Shown piece by piece: positions 16,875-26,822 of a DNA stretch of 64,000 nt (its first letter is position 1; each line of letters begins with the position of its first letter). Origin of the DNA: Candidatus Ligilactobacillus excrementigallinarum (GTDB lineage Bacteria; Bacillota; Bacilli; Lactobacillales; Lactobacillaceae). Made by a program: the position numbers and the translations under genes. The notes beneath the pieces were generated by a model. That model saw only the letters and a program-made list of their open reading frames with translations. It was not told the origin of the DNA and did no database searches. The DNA lies in the NCBI GenBank assembly GCA_019114385.1, contig DXFP01000036.1:1-64000 (forward strand), given 5' to 3'.

Positions 16875-18494
16875 CTAGTATTTTGGTTCCCATTTCATAT
16901 CTGCAACAGCCTTTTGTGCATCATCAACTCCTGCAATTCCTTGATTAATCGCACTTTGAGCAACTGTTGCTGCAACTGTTTGGGTAAAGTCAGTCAATTT
17001 CGCAACTGGTGGTAATACTGCTGCACCTGGTTGACTTGCATCTACAATGTCGCCTAAGGCATGGGCTGCAGCTGCCAACATTTTTTCATTTACTACCTTT
17101 GCCTTAGCTGCAATTGCACCATAACCAACACCTGGGTAAACCAATGCATTATTAGCTTGACCGATTGTGTAAGTTACACCCTTGTATTCAACTGGAGCTG
17201 ATGGGATTCCAGTAGCGACCAATGCACGACCGTCTGTCCATTTAATCAAGTCTTCTGCTTTAGCTTCCAATAACTTCGTTGGATTTGAAATTGGGAAAAT
17301 AATTGGACGTTCTGTATGAGCAGCCATTTCTTTAACAATAGATTCAGTAAAGGCACCCGGTTGCTTTGAAGTTCCAATCATTACAGTTGGGTGAACAGCC
17401 TTCACAATTGCTTCTAAGTTAGTTAATTCATCCGCATTTTCAAATTCACTGCGTTGACGCACAAATGGCTTTTGTGCAGGTGTTAAGCCTTCGGTATCTT
17501 CAAACAATAATCCCTGCTTATCAACCAAATAGAAATGCTTCTTAGCTTCTTCTCTGTCCATTCCTTGACGCACTAATTCATCACACATCATTTGTGCAAT
17601 TCCGCATCCCGCTGTACCAGCACCGAATGTTAAGAAGACTTGATCTTCGAGTTTTTGTTTTGAAATCTTCAATGCTCCTAAGATTCCTGCTAAACAAATG
17701 ATTCCGGTACCTTGGATATCATCATTAAATACTGGAATTTCATCTTGATATTTTTGTAAAATAACATCTGCATTTGAACGCCCAAAGTCTTCAAAGTGCA
17801 ATAAAACATCAGGGAATAATTTCCGAGCAGCCTTAACAAATTTATCTACAGCTTCATAGTAACGGTCGCCATAAATCCGTTTGTGGTGTTCACCTAAGTA
17901 CAATGGATCGTTTAGCAATTCTTCATTATCTGTTCCAGCATCTAATGAAACTGGCAATACATTGCGAGGATCAATTCCAGAAGCAGCAGTATAAACCATT
18001 AACTTACCGATTGAGATATCGACCCCTTGAGTTCCCCAATCACCAATTCCTAAAATTGCTTCAGCATCTGAAATCACAATTAACTTAATGTCGCGTCCAT
18101 CAGCCGCATTCTTCAAAGTTTCTTCAATGTCATCTTGAGCATCGACCGAAATAAATGCTGCATCCTGAGGTTGAACAAATACATGGCTGTAATTTTCGAT
18201 TGAATCTGCAATTACAGGATCATATACGATTGGCATAAATTCAACTAAATGTTTGTCCATTAAATAGTAAAATAATGTCCGATTAGTATTAAATACTTCC
18301 ATTAAAAATTGCCGTTTTTCAAAATCATTTGGCTTAGCTTGGAAGTGAGCATAAGTTTGTTGTGCTTGTTCTTCAATTGTTTGAACATTAACAGGCAATG
18401 TTCCTACCAAATCTAATTCTTTCCGTTCTTCTTTAGTAAATGCAGTTCCTTTGTTTAAAAAAGGATCCTTTAATACTTCAATTCCACGTTTCAT
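16875..18494 (-). CDS. mleS: Malolactic enzyme (malic-enzyme family)
   Basis: A 539-residue protein, the length of malolactic enzymes. It opens with [15 protein letters not shown], which is characteristic of MleS, and contains [14 protein letters not shown] (catalytic Tyr region), [26 protein letters not shown] with metal ligands, NDDIQGTG and the NAD-binding [12 protein letters not shown]. The reaction is L-malate to L-lactate plus CO2 with bound NAD and Mn2+, giving pH homeostasis and proton-motive force together with the adjacent transporter. NAD-malic enzyme is the alternative, but the N-terminal half looks malolactic. No mleR regulator lies next to it. Confidence 0.88.
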   Translation of the reverse strand: MKRGIEVLKDPFLNKGTAFTKEERKELDLVGTLPVNVQTIEEQAQQTYAHFQAKPNDFEKRQFLMEVFNTNRTLFYYLMDKHLVEFMPIVYDPVIADSIENYSHVFVQPQDAAFISVDAQDDIEETLKNAADGRDIKLIVISDAEAILGIGDWGTQGVDISIGKLMVYTAASGIDPRNVLPVSLDAGTDNEELLNDPLYLGEHHKRIYGDRYYEAVDKFVKAARKLFPDVLLHFEDFGRSNADVILQKYQDEIPVFNDDIQGTGIICLAGILGALKISKQKLEDQVFLTFGAGTAGCGIAQMMCDELVRQGMDREEAKKHFYLVDKQGLLFEDTEGLTPAQKPFVRQRSEFENADELTNLEAIVKAVHPTVMIGTSKQPGAFTESIVKEMAAHTERPIIFPISNPTKLLEAKAEDLIKWTDGRALVATGIPSAPVEYKGVTYTIGQANNALVYPGVGYGAIAAKAKVVNEKMLAAAAHALGDIVDASQPGAAVLPPVAKLTDFTQTVAATVAQSAINQGIAGVDDAQKAVADMKWEPKY

Positions 18495-18620
18495 GGTAAC
18501 TGATCTTCTTTCTTTAATATTTTATACCTGAAGTTTAATCTTTCTTAATAATTATAGTCAAATGTATCACTTAAGATAAAAAATATTTATATGACATAAA
18601 TAGCCAAAATAAAAATGAAG

Positions 18621-18775
18621 GTGTAAAAAAACAAACAGGCATGTTGTAAGAAGAAAACCGAATGAATTACCGTAGTATTAATTCGGAGGTTTTTGAATTT
18701 ACAGACATGCCTGTTTGTTTTGGAACCCGATTATGCGAATATAGAATAGAGGTTGGACTTATGTCACAACCTCTT
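18621..18775 (+). repeat. Dispersed palindromic repeat, copy R6
   Basis: Nearly complete: AAACAGGCATGTTGTAAG, GAATTACCGTAGTATTAATTCGG, ACAGACATGCCTGTTTG, ATTATGCGAATAT and TTATGTCACAACCTC. The left outer arm is eroded (AAGGTGTAAAAAAAC). It lies 3' of the lipoprotein gene. Confidence 0.85.
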
Positions 18776-18782
18776 ACAAATT

Positions 18783-19421
18783 TTAGTTATCACCTTGTTG
18801 CAAGTGATTTGCATCGTTATTAACTTTACTTTGTTGTTCAGGTGTTGAATAATATTTTTGAACTAATTGTGATACAGAGACGGTCCGTGTCATTAATTTT
18901 TCATCTGCCACACAATTGCCAGAATTTGGATTTAGGCGTTTGAATGTTACCATATCACCATTTACTTTCCAGTAAATATTAGCTGTTCCATCACCATGAG
19001 TGGAAATGAAATTATATCCGCTAGTTTCGCCATTTCCATTATCTATACCGTACCACAAATGGTTATCATTGACATATTCATCAATGACCTCAGGTTCTTG
19101 GTCCATTGCCAACAAAATTCCCATTTGCTGTGGTGTAATATCCTTAGTTGCTACTTTGCTTGAGGAATCTGAATTAACTGAAGAGTTTGAACTGCTGTTC
19201 ATTAATGACGATCTTGCACTGCTTTGACTGCTCAGACTGCTTGCAACTGATGAAGAAACAATTGAATTGCTTGTTTCTTGCTTAGATTGCGCTTTTTCTG
19301 TTTTAAAAGCAGTTGACTTCTTAGTTGCTTTTTCAGTATTTGAGTTGCCACACGCTGCAAGCGACACTGACATCAACACTGCTGCTGAACCCAGTAATGT
19401 TGCTTTGATTGATTTTTTCAT
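18783..19421 (-). CDS. Lipoprotein with Ser-rich linker, unknown function
   Basis: A 212-residue protein from ATG 19421 (MKKSIKATL). GGAAGAG is nine bases away, whereas the ATG at 19430 abuts it. A type II signal peptide ends in the lipobox SLAACG at about residue 24, so it is lipid-anchored outside the membrane. Then comes a Ser/Lys/Thr-rich linker (25-90) and a compact C-terminal domain of about 110 residues (ITPQQMGILLAMDQ... and YNFISTHGDGTANIYW). Similar small lipoproteins occur in lactobacilli but I cannot name a function. Repeat R6 is just downstream. Confidence 0.75.
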   Translation of the reverse strand: MKKSIKATLLGSAAVLMSVSLAACGNSNTEKATKKSTAFKTEKAQSKQETSNSIVSSSVASSLSSQSSARSSLMNSSSNSSVNSDSSSKVATKDITPQQMGILLAMDQEPEVIDEYVNDNHLWYGIDNGNGETSGYNFISTHGDGTANIYWKVNGDMVTFKRLNPNSGNCVADEKLMTRTVSVSQLVQKYYSTPEQQSKVNNDANHLQQGDN

Positions 19422-19499
19422 AACTAACATCTCTTCCTTTTTATCTTTCCAAAGAACAAACATACTCAAACGAAGGTAAAAAGTCAAATTTATATACAA

Positions 19500-19606
19500 T
19501 TAAATAAGCAGACTGCATACTATTTGCAATCTGCTTATGAATTAATTAAATTTAGGTGTTGTTGCTGTGTATCCGAGCTATTAATCGTGCTCTCACATCT
19601 TTTATC
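19500..19606 (-). other. 3' region of the phosphoketolase gene with hairpin
   Basis: On the minus strand, ATAAGCAGATTGCAAATAGTATGCAGTCTGCTTAT (about 19505-19540) folds into a stem and probably terminates the phosphoketolase transcript. Just after the stop codon comes AAGATGTGAGAGC, a word also found after two other genes (near 31170 and 50420). Confidence 0.5.
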
Positions 19607-21964
19607 CTACCATTTCCATTCCAACACTTCTGGCAAATCACGGCCCGTATCACGAATGTATTGATTGTGTTTAGCAATCATTGCATCCATTTCAGCCATA
19701 ATTGAGCCATATTGTGAAGGATTTGGCAAACTAGCCACTGCATCCTTAACTAAATCGAACCGGTCCAATTGGTTCAAGACCCGCATGTCAAATGGAGTCG
19801 TAATATCTCCATTTTCACGATAGCCGTGGAAGCGTACATTATGATTATGCCGGTCATAGAAAATGTCGCGCAATAAACCTTCAAAACCGTGGAAGGCAAA
19901 GATTACTGGTTTATCCTTAGTAAAGTACATGTCAAATTCTTCATCGCTTAATCCGCGTGGGTTCCGCTTTGGACTTTCCAATTTCAGTAAATCAACTACA
20001 TTGATAAACCGAATTTTCAAATTTGGTAATTTTTGTTTCAAAATTGAAATCGCAGCTAAGCATTCCAAGTTTGGTTCAGTTCCTGCTGCTGCAAAAACAA
20101 TATCTGGTTCTTGATCTTGGTCAGTTGAGGCCCAATCAATAATCTTCAATCCTTTATCGACTAATTCCTTAGCTTCTTCAGGTGAGTAGAATTGCTGCCG
20201 TGGATGCTTTGATGAAACAACATAGTTAATTTTATCGCGGTCATTTAAAATCTTATCAAAGACAGCTAATAATGTATTGGCATCTGCTGGCAAATATTCC
20301 CGAATATATTCTGGCTTCTTATCAGCTAATAAACCTAGTGCACCTGGGTCTTGGTGAGTATAACCATTGTGATCTTGTTGAAAGACTGTTGAGGTTGCCA
20401 TTACGTTCAATGAAGGTACTGACGTTCTCCATGGTTGTTCCTTGGCTTTTCTTAACCACTTGAAGTGTTGTGTCAACATTGAGTCAATTACCCGCAAAAA
20501 TGCTTCATAACTTTGGAAGAAACCATGCCGGCCAGTAAGAACATATCCTTCTAAGAATCCTTCTGCTTGGTGTTCTGACAATTGAGAATCAATTACTCGA
20601 CCTGCAGGAGCCACAAATTCATCATTTGGTTTATGAATTGGTTCAATCCATTGACGTTCTGTAGCTTCAAATACTGGGGCGAACCGATCAGACATGACTT
20701 CGTCTGGGCCAAACATTCTGAAGTTGCGGTTCTTCGCATTCATTTTAATTACATCTTTTAAATATTCCCCTAAAACGCGGTTATCTTGGGCAGTAACTCC
20801 GCCGCGTGTACTTGTGTCAACTGCATAGTCACGAAAATCTGGCAAGATTAGGTCCCGAATTAACTTACCAGGATTTGTGTGTTCATTCATCGCCATCCGA
20901 TGACTGCCTTTTGGCAAAATTTCAGCAATTTCAGCTTTTAATTTACCTTCGTCATCAAACAATTCTTCTGGATGATAACTCTTTAACCATGCAACTAATT
21001 GATCTGCATGTTCCATGTGGTCTTCATCAATTGGTAATGGAACTTGATGTGCTCTAAATGAACCTTCAATCGGCTTGCCATCCCATTCTTTAGGCCCTGT
21101 CCAACCCTTAGGAGAACGCAAAACAATCATTGGCCATTGTGGCAATGTTGGATCATTATTTTCACGAGCATGCTTTTGAATTTGTTGAATATCTTCAATT
21201 GCTTCATCCATCACTTTTGCCATTGCGACATGCATCTTCTTTGGATCGTCGCCTTCAACAAAGTATGGCTTCCAACCCATTCCTTCAAAGTACTTTTGCA
21301 AGGTTTCATCACTTTCACGTGATAAAATTGTTGGATTAGAAATCTTGTAACCATTCAAATTCAAAATTGGCAATACTGCTCCATCATTAATTGGATTAAT
21401 AAACTTATTGGATTGCCATGATGTAGCTAGTGGACCGGTTTCGGCTTCACCATCGCCAACCACAACTGCAGCAATTAAATCTGGATTATCTAAGATTGCC
21501 CCTGTCGCATGTGAAATTGAATATCCTAATTCTCCGCCTTCATGAATTGATCCTGGAGTTTCAGGAGCAGCATGTGAAGCCACTCCGCCAGGAAATGAAA
21601 ATTGTTTAAATAAGCGCTTCATTCCTTCTTCATCTTGGCTAATACGTGGATAAATTTCAGAATAACTGCCATCTAAATATGAGTTAGAAACCATTACTTG
21701 GCCACCATGTCCAGGGCCTTCGACATAGAACATATTTAAATTGTATTTCGTAATTACCCGATTCAAATGAGCATAAATAAAGTTTTGTCCGGCAATCGTT
21801 CCCCAATGACCAATCGGACGAGCTTTTACATCGCTTGCTTTTAATTCTCTTCTTAACAATGGATTATCTTTTAAATATAATTGACCAATCGAAACATAGT
21901 TGGCTGCCCGCCAGTATGCATCCAATTTTGCTAAATATTCTGGTGATGAATAATCTTGTGTCAT
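19607..21964 (-). CDS. xpkA: Xylulose-5-phosphate / fructose-6-phosphate phosphoketolase
   Basis: A 785-residue protein from ATG 21964, preceded by GGGAGG nine bases upstream (the ORF-track extension is not needed). It is a thiamine-diphosphate enzyme: [14 protein letters not shown] holds the TPP motif, [18 protein letters not shown] lies in the active site, and the central and C-terminal transketolase-like domains are complete. It splits xylulose-5-P (or fructose-6-P) with phosphate to acetyl-P and glyceraldehyde-3-P (or erythrose-4-P). The two acetate kinases upstream on the same strand would convert the acetyl-P to acetate and ATP. It has its own strong promoter. Confidence 0.97.
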   Translation of the reverse strand: MTQDYSSPEYLAKLDAYWRAANYVSIGQLYLKDNPLLRRELKASDVKARPIGHWGTIAGQNFIYAHLNRVITKYNLNMFYVEGPGHGGQVMVSNSYLDGSYSEIYPRISQDEEGMKRLFKQFSFPGGVASHAAPETPGSIHEGGELGYSISHATGAILDNPDLIAAVVVGDGEAETGPLATSWQSNKFINPINDGAVLPILNLNGYKISNPTILSRESDETLQKYFEGMGWKPYFVEGDDPKKMHVAMAKVMDEAIEDIQQIQKHARENNDPTLPQWPMIVLRSPKGWTGPKEWDGKPIEGSFRAHQVPLPIDEDHMEHADQLVAWLKSYHPEELFDDEGKLKAEIAEILPKGSHRMAMNEHTNPGKLIRDLILPDFRDYAVDTSTRGGVTAQDNRVLGEYLKDVIKMNAKNRNFRMFGPDEVMSDRFAPVFEATERQWIEPIHKPNDEFVAPAGRVIDSQLSEHQAEGFLEGYVLTGRHGFFQSYEAFLRVIDSMLTQHFKWLRKAKEQPWRTSVPSLNVMATSTVFQQDHNGYTHQDPGALGLLADKKPEYIREYLPADANTLLAVFDKILNDRDKINYVVSSKHPRQQFYSPEEAKELVDKGLKIIDWASTDQDQEPDIVFAAAGTEPNLECLAAISILKQKLPNLKIRFINVVDLLKLESPKRNPRGLSDEEFDMYFTKDKPVIFAFHGFEGLLRDIFYDRHNHNVRFHGYRENGDITTPFDMRVLNQLDRFDLVKDAVASLPNPSQYGSIMAEMDAMIAKHNQYIRDTGRDLPEVLEWKW

Positions 21965-22010
21965 CTGCTTTTCCTCCCTTGAAACTGCTTTCATTATTAA
22001 CTACAATATC

Positions 22011-22039
22011 ATCATAACTTGAAAATGATTATGGGTCAA
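22011..22039 (-). promoter_or_regulatory. Promoter of the phosphoketolase gene
   Basis: Minus strand TTGACC (22039-22034), 17-base spacer, TATGAT (22016-22011), about 47 bases above the start codon. Confidence 0.75.
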
Positions 22040-22075
22040 CCTTTATTTTTAATGGTACGGACCAAAACAGATTTT

Positions 22076-22110
22076 ATAAAAAAGAAGGTATGACCACGTC
22101 ATAACCTTCT
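22076..22110 (-). terminator. Terminator between ackA and phosphoketolase
   Basis: AGAAGGTTATGAC / GTCATACCTTCT forms a 12-bp stem with a 3-base loop, followed by T6 on the minus strand. It resembles the outer stem of the dispersed repeat reduced to a simple hairpin. Between it and the ackA stop lies about 80 bases with further short inverted repeats (TACGTATCC/GATACG). Confidence 0.8.
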
Positions 22111-22192
22111 AATCGAGTTTGTATGCTTTGTAGTTGAGCTGTGACCTAACTTACGTATCCCCCGTAGTTGAGATACGAGCTGCCAAGCATCC

Positions 22193-23380
22193 TTATTTTA
22201 ATTTCTCAACATCTCTAGCAATCATCAATTCTTCATCAGTCGGAATCCGCAACACCTTAATCTTAGAATCATCCGTTGAAATCAAGCCATCAGCGTTTGC
22301 ATCATTCCGTTGATCATCAATTTCCATTCCCATGAAACTTAGACGATCAATAATTCGTTTCCGAATTGCACTTTCATTTTCACCAATTCCGGCCGTAAAG
22401 ACGATTCCATCTAAACCGCCCATTTCAGCATAGTATTGACCAACGTAGCGCACAATATTCTTTACGAATAACTTGATTGCCAATGCACTGCGCTTATCAC
22501 CGTCTTTTTCAGCAGCTTGCAAGTCGCGCATATCCAATGAACGCCCTGAAACGCCCAACAAGCCTGACTTCTTATTCAATGTGTCTAAAACAGCATCCAC
22601 GTCAGTAGTTCCCATTTTCTTCATTACATAGGCTACCAATGAAAAATCCACATCACCTGACCGAGTTCCCATTGTAATCCCTGTCAGTGGAGTGAAACCC
22701 ATTGATGTATCAAATGACTTGCCATCCTTAATTGCACACATTGAAGAGCCTGCACCTAAGTGACATGTAATCAATTTTAAGTCTTCAAGCGGTTTACCTA
22801 AGTATTCAGCTGCACGTTCTGCCACATATTGATGACTTGTTCCGTGAGCACCATAACGCCGCACACCATATTTTTCATACCATTCATAAGGTGTACTGTA
22901 CATGTAATTTTCTTCAGTTAATGTTTGGTGGAAAGCTGTATCAAATACTGCTACAGACAAAGCATTTGGTAACAACTTTTTAAATTCTGTGATTCCAATC
23001 AAGTTATTTGGATTATGCAATGGTGCAAAATCTGCTAATTCATCAATTTTTTGAATCACATCATCATCGATAACTACTGAGCGATCGAAATATTCGCCCC
23101 CAGCAACTACTCGATGACCTACACCAGTAATCTCTTCAAAATCTTTAACAATTACTAACTCCTTCAACAATTTCAACATTTCTTGAATTGCAGTTCCGTG
23201 ATCTGGCAATGGTTTTTCTTCGGTATAAACTTGACCATCACCATACTTGATGATGATTTTTGAACCGTCAAATCCAATACGTTCCAAGACACCTTTTGCA
23301 ATTTCTTTTTCTTCAGGCATTTCATACAATTTAAACTTTAATGTTGAACTGCCTGAATTAATGACTAATGTTTTTTCCAA
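22193..23380 (-). CDS. ackA: Acetate kinase
   Basis: A 395-residue protein of normal length; it interconverts acetyl-phosphate and ADP with acetate and ATP. Visible motifs are the N-terminal NSGSSTLKFKLYEM phosphate loop, GVGHRVVAGGE, CHLGAGSSMCAI, GFTPLTGITMGTRSGDVD and FTAGIGENE near the end. Translation appears to begin at TTG (23380), six bases after GGGAGAAG. It lies between the phosphoketolase and a second acetate kinase, all on the minus strand, which fits phosphoketolase acetyl-P being drained to ATP. The more canonical of the two copies. Confidence 0.96.
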   Translation of the reverse strand: MEKTLVINSGSSTLKFKLYEMPEEKEIAKGVLERIGFDGSKIIIKYGDGQVYTEEKPLPDHGTAIQEMLKLLKELVIVKDFEEITGVGHRVVAGGEYFDRSVVIDDDVIQKIDELADFAPLHNPNNLIGITEFKKLLPNALSVAVFDTAFHQTLTEENYMYSTPYEWYEKYGVRRYGAHGTSHQYVAERAAEYLGKPLEDLKLITCHLGAGSSMCAIKDGKSFDTSMGFTPLTGITMGTRSGDVDFSLVAYVMKKMGTTDVDAVLDTLNKKSGLLGVSGRSLDMRDLQAAEKDGDKRSALAIKLFVKNIVRYVGQYYAEMGGLDGIVFTAGIGENESAIRKRIIDRLSFMGMEIDDQRNDANADGLISTDDSKIKVLRIPTDEELMIARDVEKLK

Positions 23381-23515
23381 TTGACTTCTCCCTTAAATTA
23401 ACAATTCTACAAAGAAAATAACATTAAAAAGTAGCCATTGCAAGTAAAACTTGTTTAATTATGAAATTTTTTGAGTTTGATTTTATATTAATCATTAAAG
23501 CTAAATATTTTATAA

Positions 23516-24718
23516 TTAATGTTCTGATTTTGCCTTTAATTTTTCTACCTCACGTGCAATCATTAATTCCTCATTTGTCGCAATCCGCAACACCTTAACA
23601 GGAGAATCTGGCATTGAAATTATTCCTTCTTTGTTTTGCAGATTAGCTTGTTCATCTAATTTTATTCCCGCAAAATGCAGCCGTTCACATACTCTTTGGC
23701 GAATTTCATCAGAATTTTCTCCAATTCCCGCTGTAAAGACAATTCCATCTAGGCCGCCCATTTCAAAAGTATATTGACCTAAGTACCGCACAATATTTCT
23801 AATAAAAATTTTTACTGCCAAATGTGCCCGTTGATTGTCCTGTTTTTCCGCTTGTAATACATCCCGCATATCTGGTGACACCCCAGAAATACCTAACAAA
23901 CCGGATTTTTTATTTAAAATGGCCGTCATTTCATCCGGATCAGTGATTTTTTCTTGTTTCATAACATAATCTATAAGCGAAACATCTACATCACCAGCAC
24001 GCGAAGCCATTGTTAATCCAGTTAACGGCGTAAAGCCCATTGACGTATCAAAAGATTTGCCGTCTTTAATCGCACACATCGAAGCACCTGCTCCCAAGTG
24101 ACACGTAATCAATTTAAGTTGCGCTAACGGTTTATCAAAATACTCTGCCGCTTTTTGTGCTACATAATGATGACTGGTTCCATGTGCTCCATATCTCCGA
24201 GCACCGTATTTTTCATACCATTCAAATGGAACACTGTAAATATAATTTTCTTCCGGTAAAGTTTGATGAAAAGCTGTATCAAACACAGCCACTGCAACTG
24301 CATTTGGTAATATGCGCTTAAATTCTCGAATTCCAATTAAGTTATTTGGATTATGCAGTGGTGCAATTGCTGACAATTTATCGATTTTTTGCATTACATC
24401 TTCATTAATAATTACTGACTTATTAAATTCTTCCCCACCGGCAACTACGCGATGCCCAACTCCAGTAATTTCATGATAATCTGTAATAATCGCTAATTTT
24501 TTCAATAAATGCAATAATTCGTGAATTGCAGCTGCATGATCTGGAAATGGCTTTTCTGCTTTAAATTCTTGTTGCTGTCCATATTTAATTTTCACTCTTG
24601 AATTTGGTAAACCAATACACTCTAAAATTCCGCGTGCCAAGCATTTTTCAGCCGGCATCTCATATAATTTAAATTTAACAGTTGAACTGCCTGAATTGAT
24701 AACTAGTGTTTTTGCCAT
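23516..24718 (-). CDS. ackA: Second acetate kinase (tandem paralogue)
   Basis: A 400-residue protein closely similar along its whole length to the copy at 22193 (same NSGSSTVKFKLYEMPAE start, GVGHRVVAGGE, CHLGAGASMCAIKDG). It is more diverged at some family positions, for example MASRAGDVD where the other has GTRSGDVD, and GISGVSPDMRDV for GVSGRSLDMRDL. It starts with ATG and ends about 135 bases before ackA, so the pair looks like an old tandem duplication. Both appear intact; expression conditions may differ. Confidence 0.94.
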   Translation of the reverse strand: MAKTLVINSGSSTVKFKLYEMPAEKCLARGILECIGLPNSRVKIKYGQQQEFKAEKPFPDHAAAIHELLHLLKKLAIITDYHEITGVGHRVVAGGEEFNKSVIINEDVMQKIDKLSAIAPLHNPNNLIGIREFKRILPNAVAVAVFDTAFHQTLPEENYIYSVPFEWYEKYGARRYGAHGTSHHYVAQKAAEYFDKPLAQLKLITCHLGAGASMCAIKDGKSFDTSMGFTPLTGLTMASRAGDVDVSLIDYVMKQEKITDPDEMTAILNKKSGLLGISGVSPDMRDVLQAEKQDNQRAHLAVKIFIRNIVRYLGQYTFEMGGLDGIVFTAGIGENSDEIRQRVCERLHFAGIKLDEQANLQNKEGIISMPDSPVKVLRIATNEELMIAREVEKLKAKSEH

Positions 24719-24822
24719 AATTTTCGTCCCCTTTGCTTCCTTTTATTGTAAACGATTACATATATTATATCTCAAAAATTTTGACTATGTAATGCTGACC
24801 TTCACTGTTACAAATTTGAATA

Positions 24823-24860
24823 CAAAAAAACAGCAACACCGCACATACGATGTTGCTGTT
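24823..24860 (-). terminator. Terminator after yidC
   Basis: Perfect 10-bp stem AACAGCAACA / TGTTGCTGTT followed by T7 on the minus strand, 14 bases beyond the yidC stop. Confidence 0.88.
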
Positions 24861-24873
24861 ATAAGCTTTGCAA

Positions 24874-25722
24874 CTACTTTCTCTTGCTCTTGTATGCTTT
24901 ACGCTTAGCTTTTTCTAAACGTTTTTTCCGTGCTTTTTCAGCTGCAGCTTTTTCTTCGCGTTCACGCCGAATCTTAAATGGATTTTGCAATAACAATGTT
25001 TGTCCTACAGAAAAGGCGTTAGTTACCACCCAGTACAAGGCTAACGCTGATGGTAAATTGATGGCAATAAATCCTGTCATAATTGGCATGAAGTACAGCA
25101 TCATATTATTCATCATGTTATTTGTACCTTCTGGCTGACTCATCATTGATAATTTTGAAGTTGCGAAGGTAAAAAGTGCTGCCAAAATCGGCATGATGTA
25201 GTAAGGGTCTTTCTCCCCTAAGTGCATCCACAAGAAATCGCCATTCTTTAAAATTGGTGAACGCCAAATTGCTTGATATAAAGCAATCAAAATTGGCATT
25301 TGAATTAACATTGGCAAGCATCCAGCCATTGGGTTAATCCCTGCTTCTGCATAAAGTTTTTGTTGTTCTTCACTCAACTTTTGCATTGATTCTGGATCTT
25401 TGCCTGGATATTTCTTTTGTAATTCCATCAATTTTGGTTGAATTTCTTGCGTCTTCCGCATACTCTTCATTTGATAGAACATCAAAGGCAAGATGATAAT
25501 TCTGACAATAATTGTAAAGACCACGATTCCCCAACCATAGTTATGGCCAAAGAAATTACTTAACCACTTAATGGCGCAGACGAAGTTCCAAATAATGTAA
25601 TGATCCCAAAAACCTGTACTGTGTGAGGTAATTGGAGCATTACTTGTACATCCGCCTAAAAGGACAGCCAATGACAAGGCAGAAAGAATCGCTAAATTTC
25701 TTTTAGTACGTCGTTTTTTCAT
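24874..25722 (-). CDS. yidC: Membrane protein insertase YidC (OxaA/SpoIIIJ type)
   Basis: A 282-residue lipoprotein-type YidC. The N-terminal signal ends at the lipobox LLGGC (about residue 24), and five hydrophobic segments follow. A charged amphipathic region (KKYPGKDPESMQKLSEEQQK) lies between TM2 and TM3, GWGIVVFTIIVRIIILPLMF carries the conserved Arg of the substrate groove, and the tail is very basic and contacts ribosomes. It inserts and folds inner-membrane proteins with or without SecYEG. It follows rnpA by 15 bases. The usual downstream neighbour jag (khpB) is missing; acetate kinase comes next. Confidence 0.95.
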   Translation of the reverse strand: MKKRRTKRNLAILSALSLAVLLGGCTSNAPITSHSTGFWDHYIIWNFVCAIKWLSNFFGHNYGWGIVVFTIIVRIIILPLMFYQMKSMRKTQEIQPKLMELQKKYPGKDPESMQKLSEEQQKLYAEAGINPMAGCLPMLIQMPILIALYQAIWRSPILKNGDFLWMHLGEKDPYYIMPILAALFTFATSKLSMMSQPEGTNNMMNNMMLYFMPIMTGFIAINLPSALALYWVVTNAFSVGQTLLLQNPFKIRREREEKAAAEKARKKRLEKAKRKAYKSKRK

Positions 25723-25737
25723 TAGTTATGCAATTCC

Positions 25738-26097
25738 TCACTTTTCCGTTTTATCGTTTGCAGGCAAGACTTTCGCCAAACGCAATGCGTGACTTAAGTG
25801 CTTTTTTACTTCTGCCATCGACATCCATGCTACTGTTGGACGTGCAATTACCAAAAAATCGCAATCTTGTTTCAATTGCGGCTTCAAATCGGTTAAAGTT
25901 TGGCGAATCCGCCGCTTTACCCAATTTCGTGCAACTGCATTGCCCACCTTTTTACCTACTGAAATTCCGACCCGAAAATGAACTTGGTCCGGTTTTTCCA
26001 ACATGTAAACTACAAATTGTCGATTAGCAACTGACTTGCCCTGCTTGAAAACCGTTTGGAATTCTGCTTCTTTTTTGACGCGGTATGATTTTCTCAT
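25738..26097 (-). CDS. rnpA: Ribonuclease P protein component
   Basis: A 119-residue basic protein of the normal length. It contains the RNR signature [14 protein letters not shown] (about residues 53-66) and the N-terminal [20 protein letters not shown] typical of RnpA. It binds RNase P RNA and helps remove tRNA 5' leaders. It lies between rpmH and yidC in the conserved order; GGGAGATC precedes the start. A hairpin with a T-run separates it from rpmH and may lower its expression relative to L34. Confidence 0.96.
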   Translation of the reverse strand: MRKSYRVKKEAEFQTVFKQGKSVANRQFVVYMLEKPDQVHFRVGISVGKKVGNAVARNWVKRRIRQTLTDLKPQLKQDCDFLVIARPTVAWMSMAEVKKHLSHALRLAKVLPANDKTEK

Positions 26098-26140
26098 TGT
26101 CGATCTCCCAAAATGGACTTATCACTTGTTCTAGATAAGA

Positions 26141-26168
26141 AAAAAAGACCACTGACGGTCCAGTGATC
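26141..26168 (-). terminator. Terminator/attenuator between rpmH and rnpA
   Basis: Minus strand GATCACTG-GACCGT-CAGTGGTC followed by T6; one G-U wobble in an 8-bp stem. It begins at the rpmH stop codon and lies about 45 bases before rnpA. Likely a partial terminator setting the ratio of L34 to RnpA. Confidence 0.65.
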
Positions 26169-26302
26169 TATGCAGACAATACTTTTCTACCTTTACGGCG
26201 TCTACGTGCTAACACATTCCGACCGTTCTTTGTACTCATACGCTTACGGAAACCATGTACGCGTTGACGGTGACGTTTCTTAGGTTGGTAAGTTCTCTTC
26301 AT
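26168..26302 (-). CDS. rpmH: 50S ribosomal protein L34
   Basis: A 44-residue protein, [20 protein letters not shown]..., the classic L34 sequence, ending KGRKVLSA. It is too short to be in the ORF track. GAGGAGGTG lies ten bases upstream of the ATG. It is the first gene to the left of the origin, transcribed away from dnaA, and leads the rpmH-rnpA-yidC group. Confidence 0.97.
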   Translation of the reverse strand: MKRTYQPKKRHRQRVHGFRKRMSTKNGRNVLARRRRKGRKVLSA

Positions 26303-26524
26303 CGAATAACACCTCCTCAAATTAAAATTTAATTCATTGATTTTTCAGTATCAATATTCAAGTCAAAACAGACTTACTTTGTAAGTTTAACATACAAGCG
26401 GCTAAATGAAAAGTTATTTTTCAGTTTAATCATTGCTTTTTACCAAAAAAACAGCAGGATTTTATTCACATTTTAATAAAATTTATCAGCAATTTAAAAA
26501 AATAATTGTGAATTGCATTTTGCA

Positions 26525-26765
26525 TAATCCACAGGCTTTTTTACAGAGATATCCACAACTAACACTATGTTAATTTTATTTTTGTGAATTTAAGTTAATT
26601 TTGTGGAAAACTCTCATAACCTTTGATAAATCAACGAATATTTTTTTGGTTTCATTGTGCATAATTCAATTTAAAATGGATATATCCACAGAAAATATTT
26701 GCTTGTGGATATTTAAAATCACCCTTGTGTTTTCTTTAAAAAACTTTTTTCACAGCTGTGGAAAA
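26525..26765. other. oriC, left part: DnaA-box cluster upstream of dnaA
   Basis: Six near-consensus DnaA boxes (consensus TTATCCACA, each with one or two mismatches) in an A+T-rich region: TAATCCACA 26525-26533, ATATCCACA 26549-26557, TTTTCCACA reverse 26602-26610, ATATCCACA 26682-26690, ATATCCACA reverse 26704-26712, TTTTCCACA reverse 26757-26765. The last overlaps the dnaA promoter. Together with the cluster after dnaA this gives the bipartite origin known from Bacillus and related bacteria. Confidence 0.9.
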
Positions 26766-26787
26766 CTATTTTTTTTAATGCTACAAT
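26759..26787 (+). promoter_or_regulatory. Probable dnaA promoter overlapping a DnaA box
   Basis: TGGAAA (26759-26764), 17-base spacer, TACAAT (26782-26787). The -35 lies within the DnaA box at 26757-26765, so binding of DnaA would block transcription (autoregulation, inferred). Confidence 0.6.
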
Positions 26788-26822
26788 GGAGCTATAAATT
26801 TTTTATAAAGGAGGAGCAATTT

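Noticed and set aside
26601-26822. Extended dnaA start in the ORF track
   Set aside because: The extension runs through DnaA boxes; the GTG at 26823 has an ideal AAGGAGG and gives the normal protein length.
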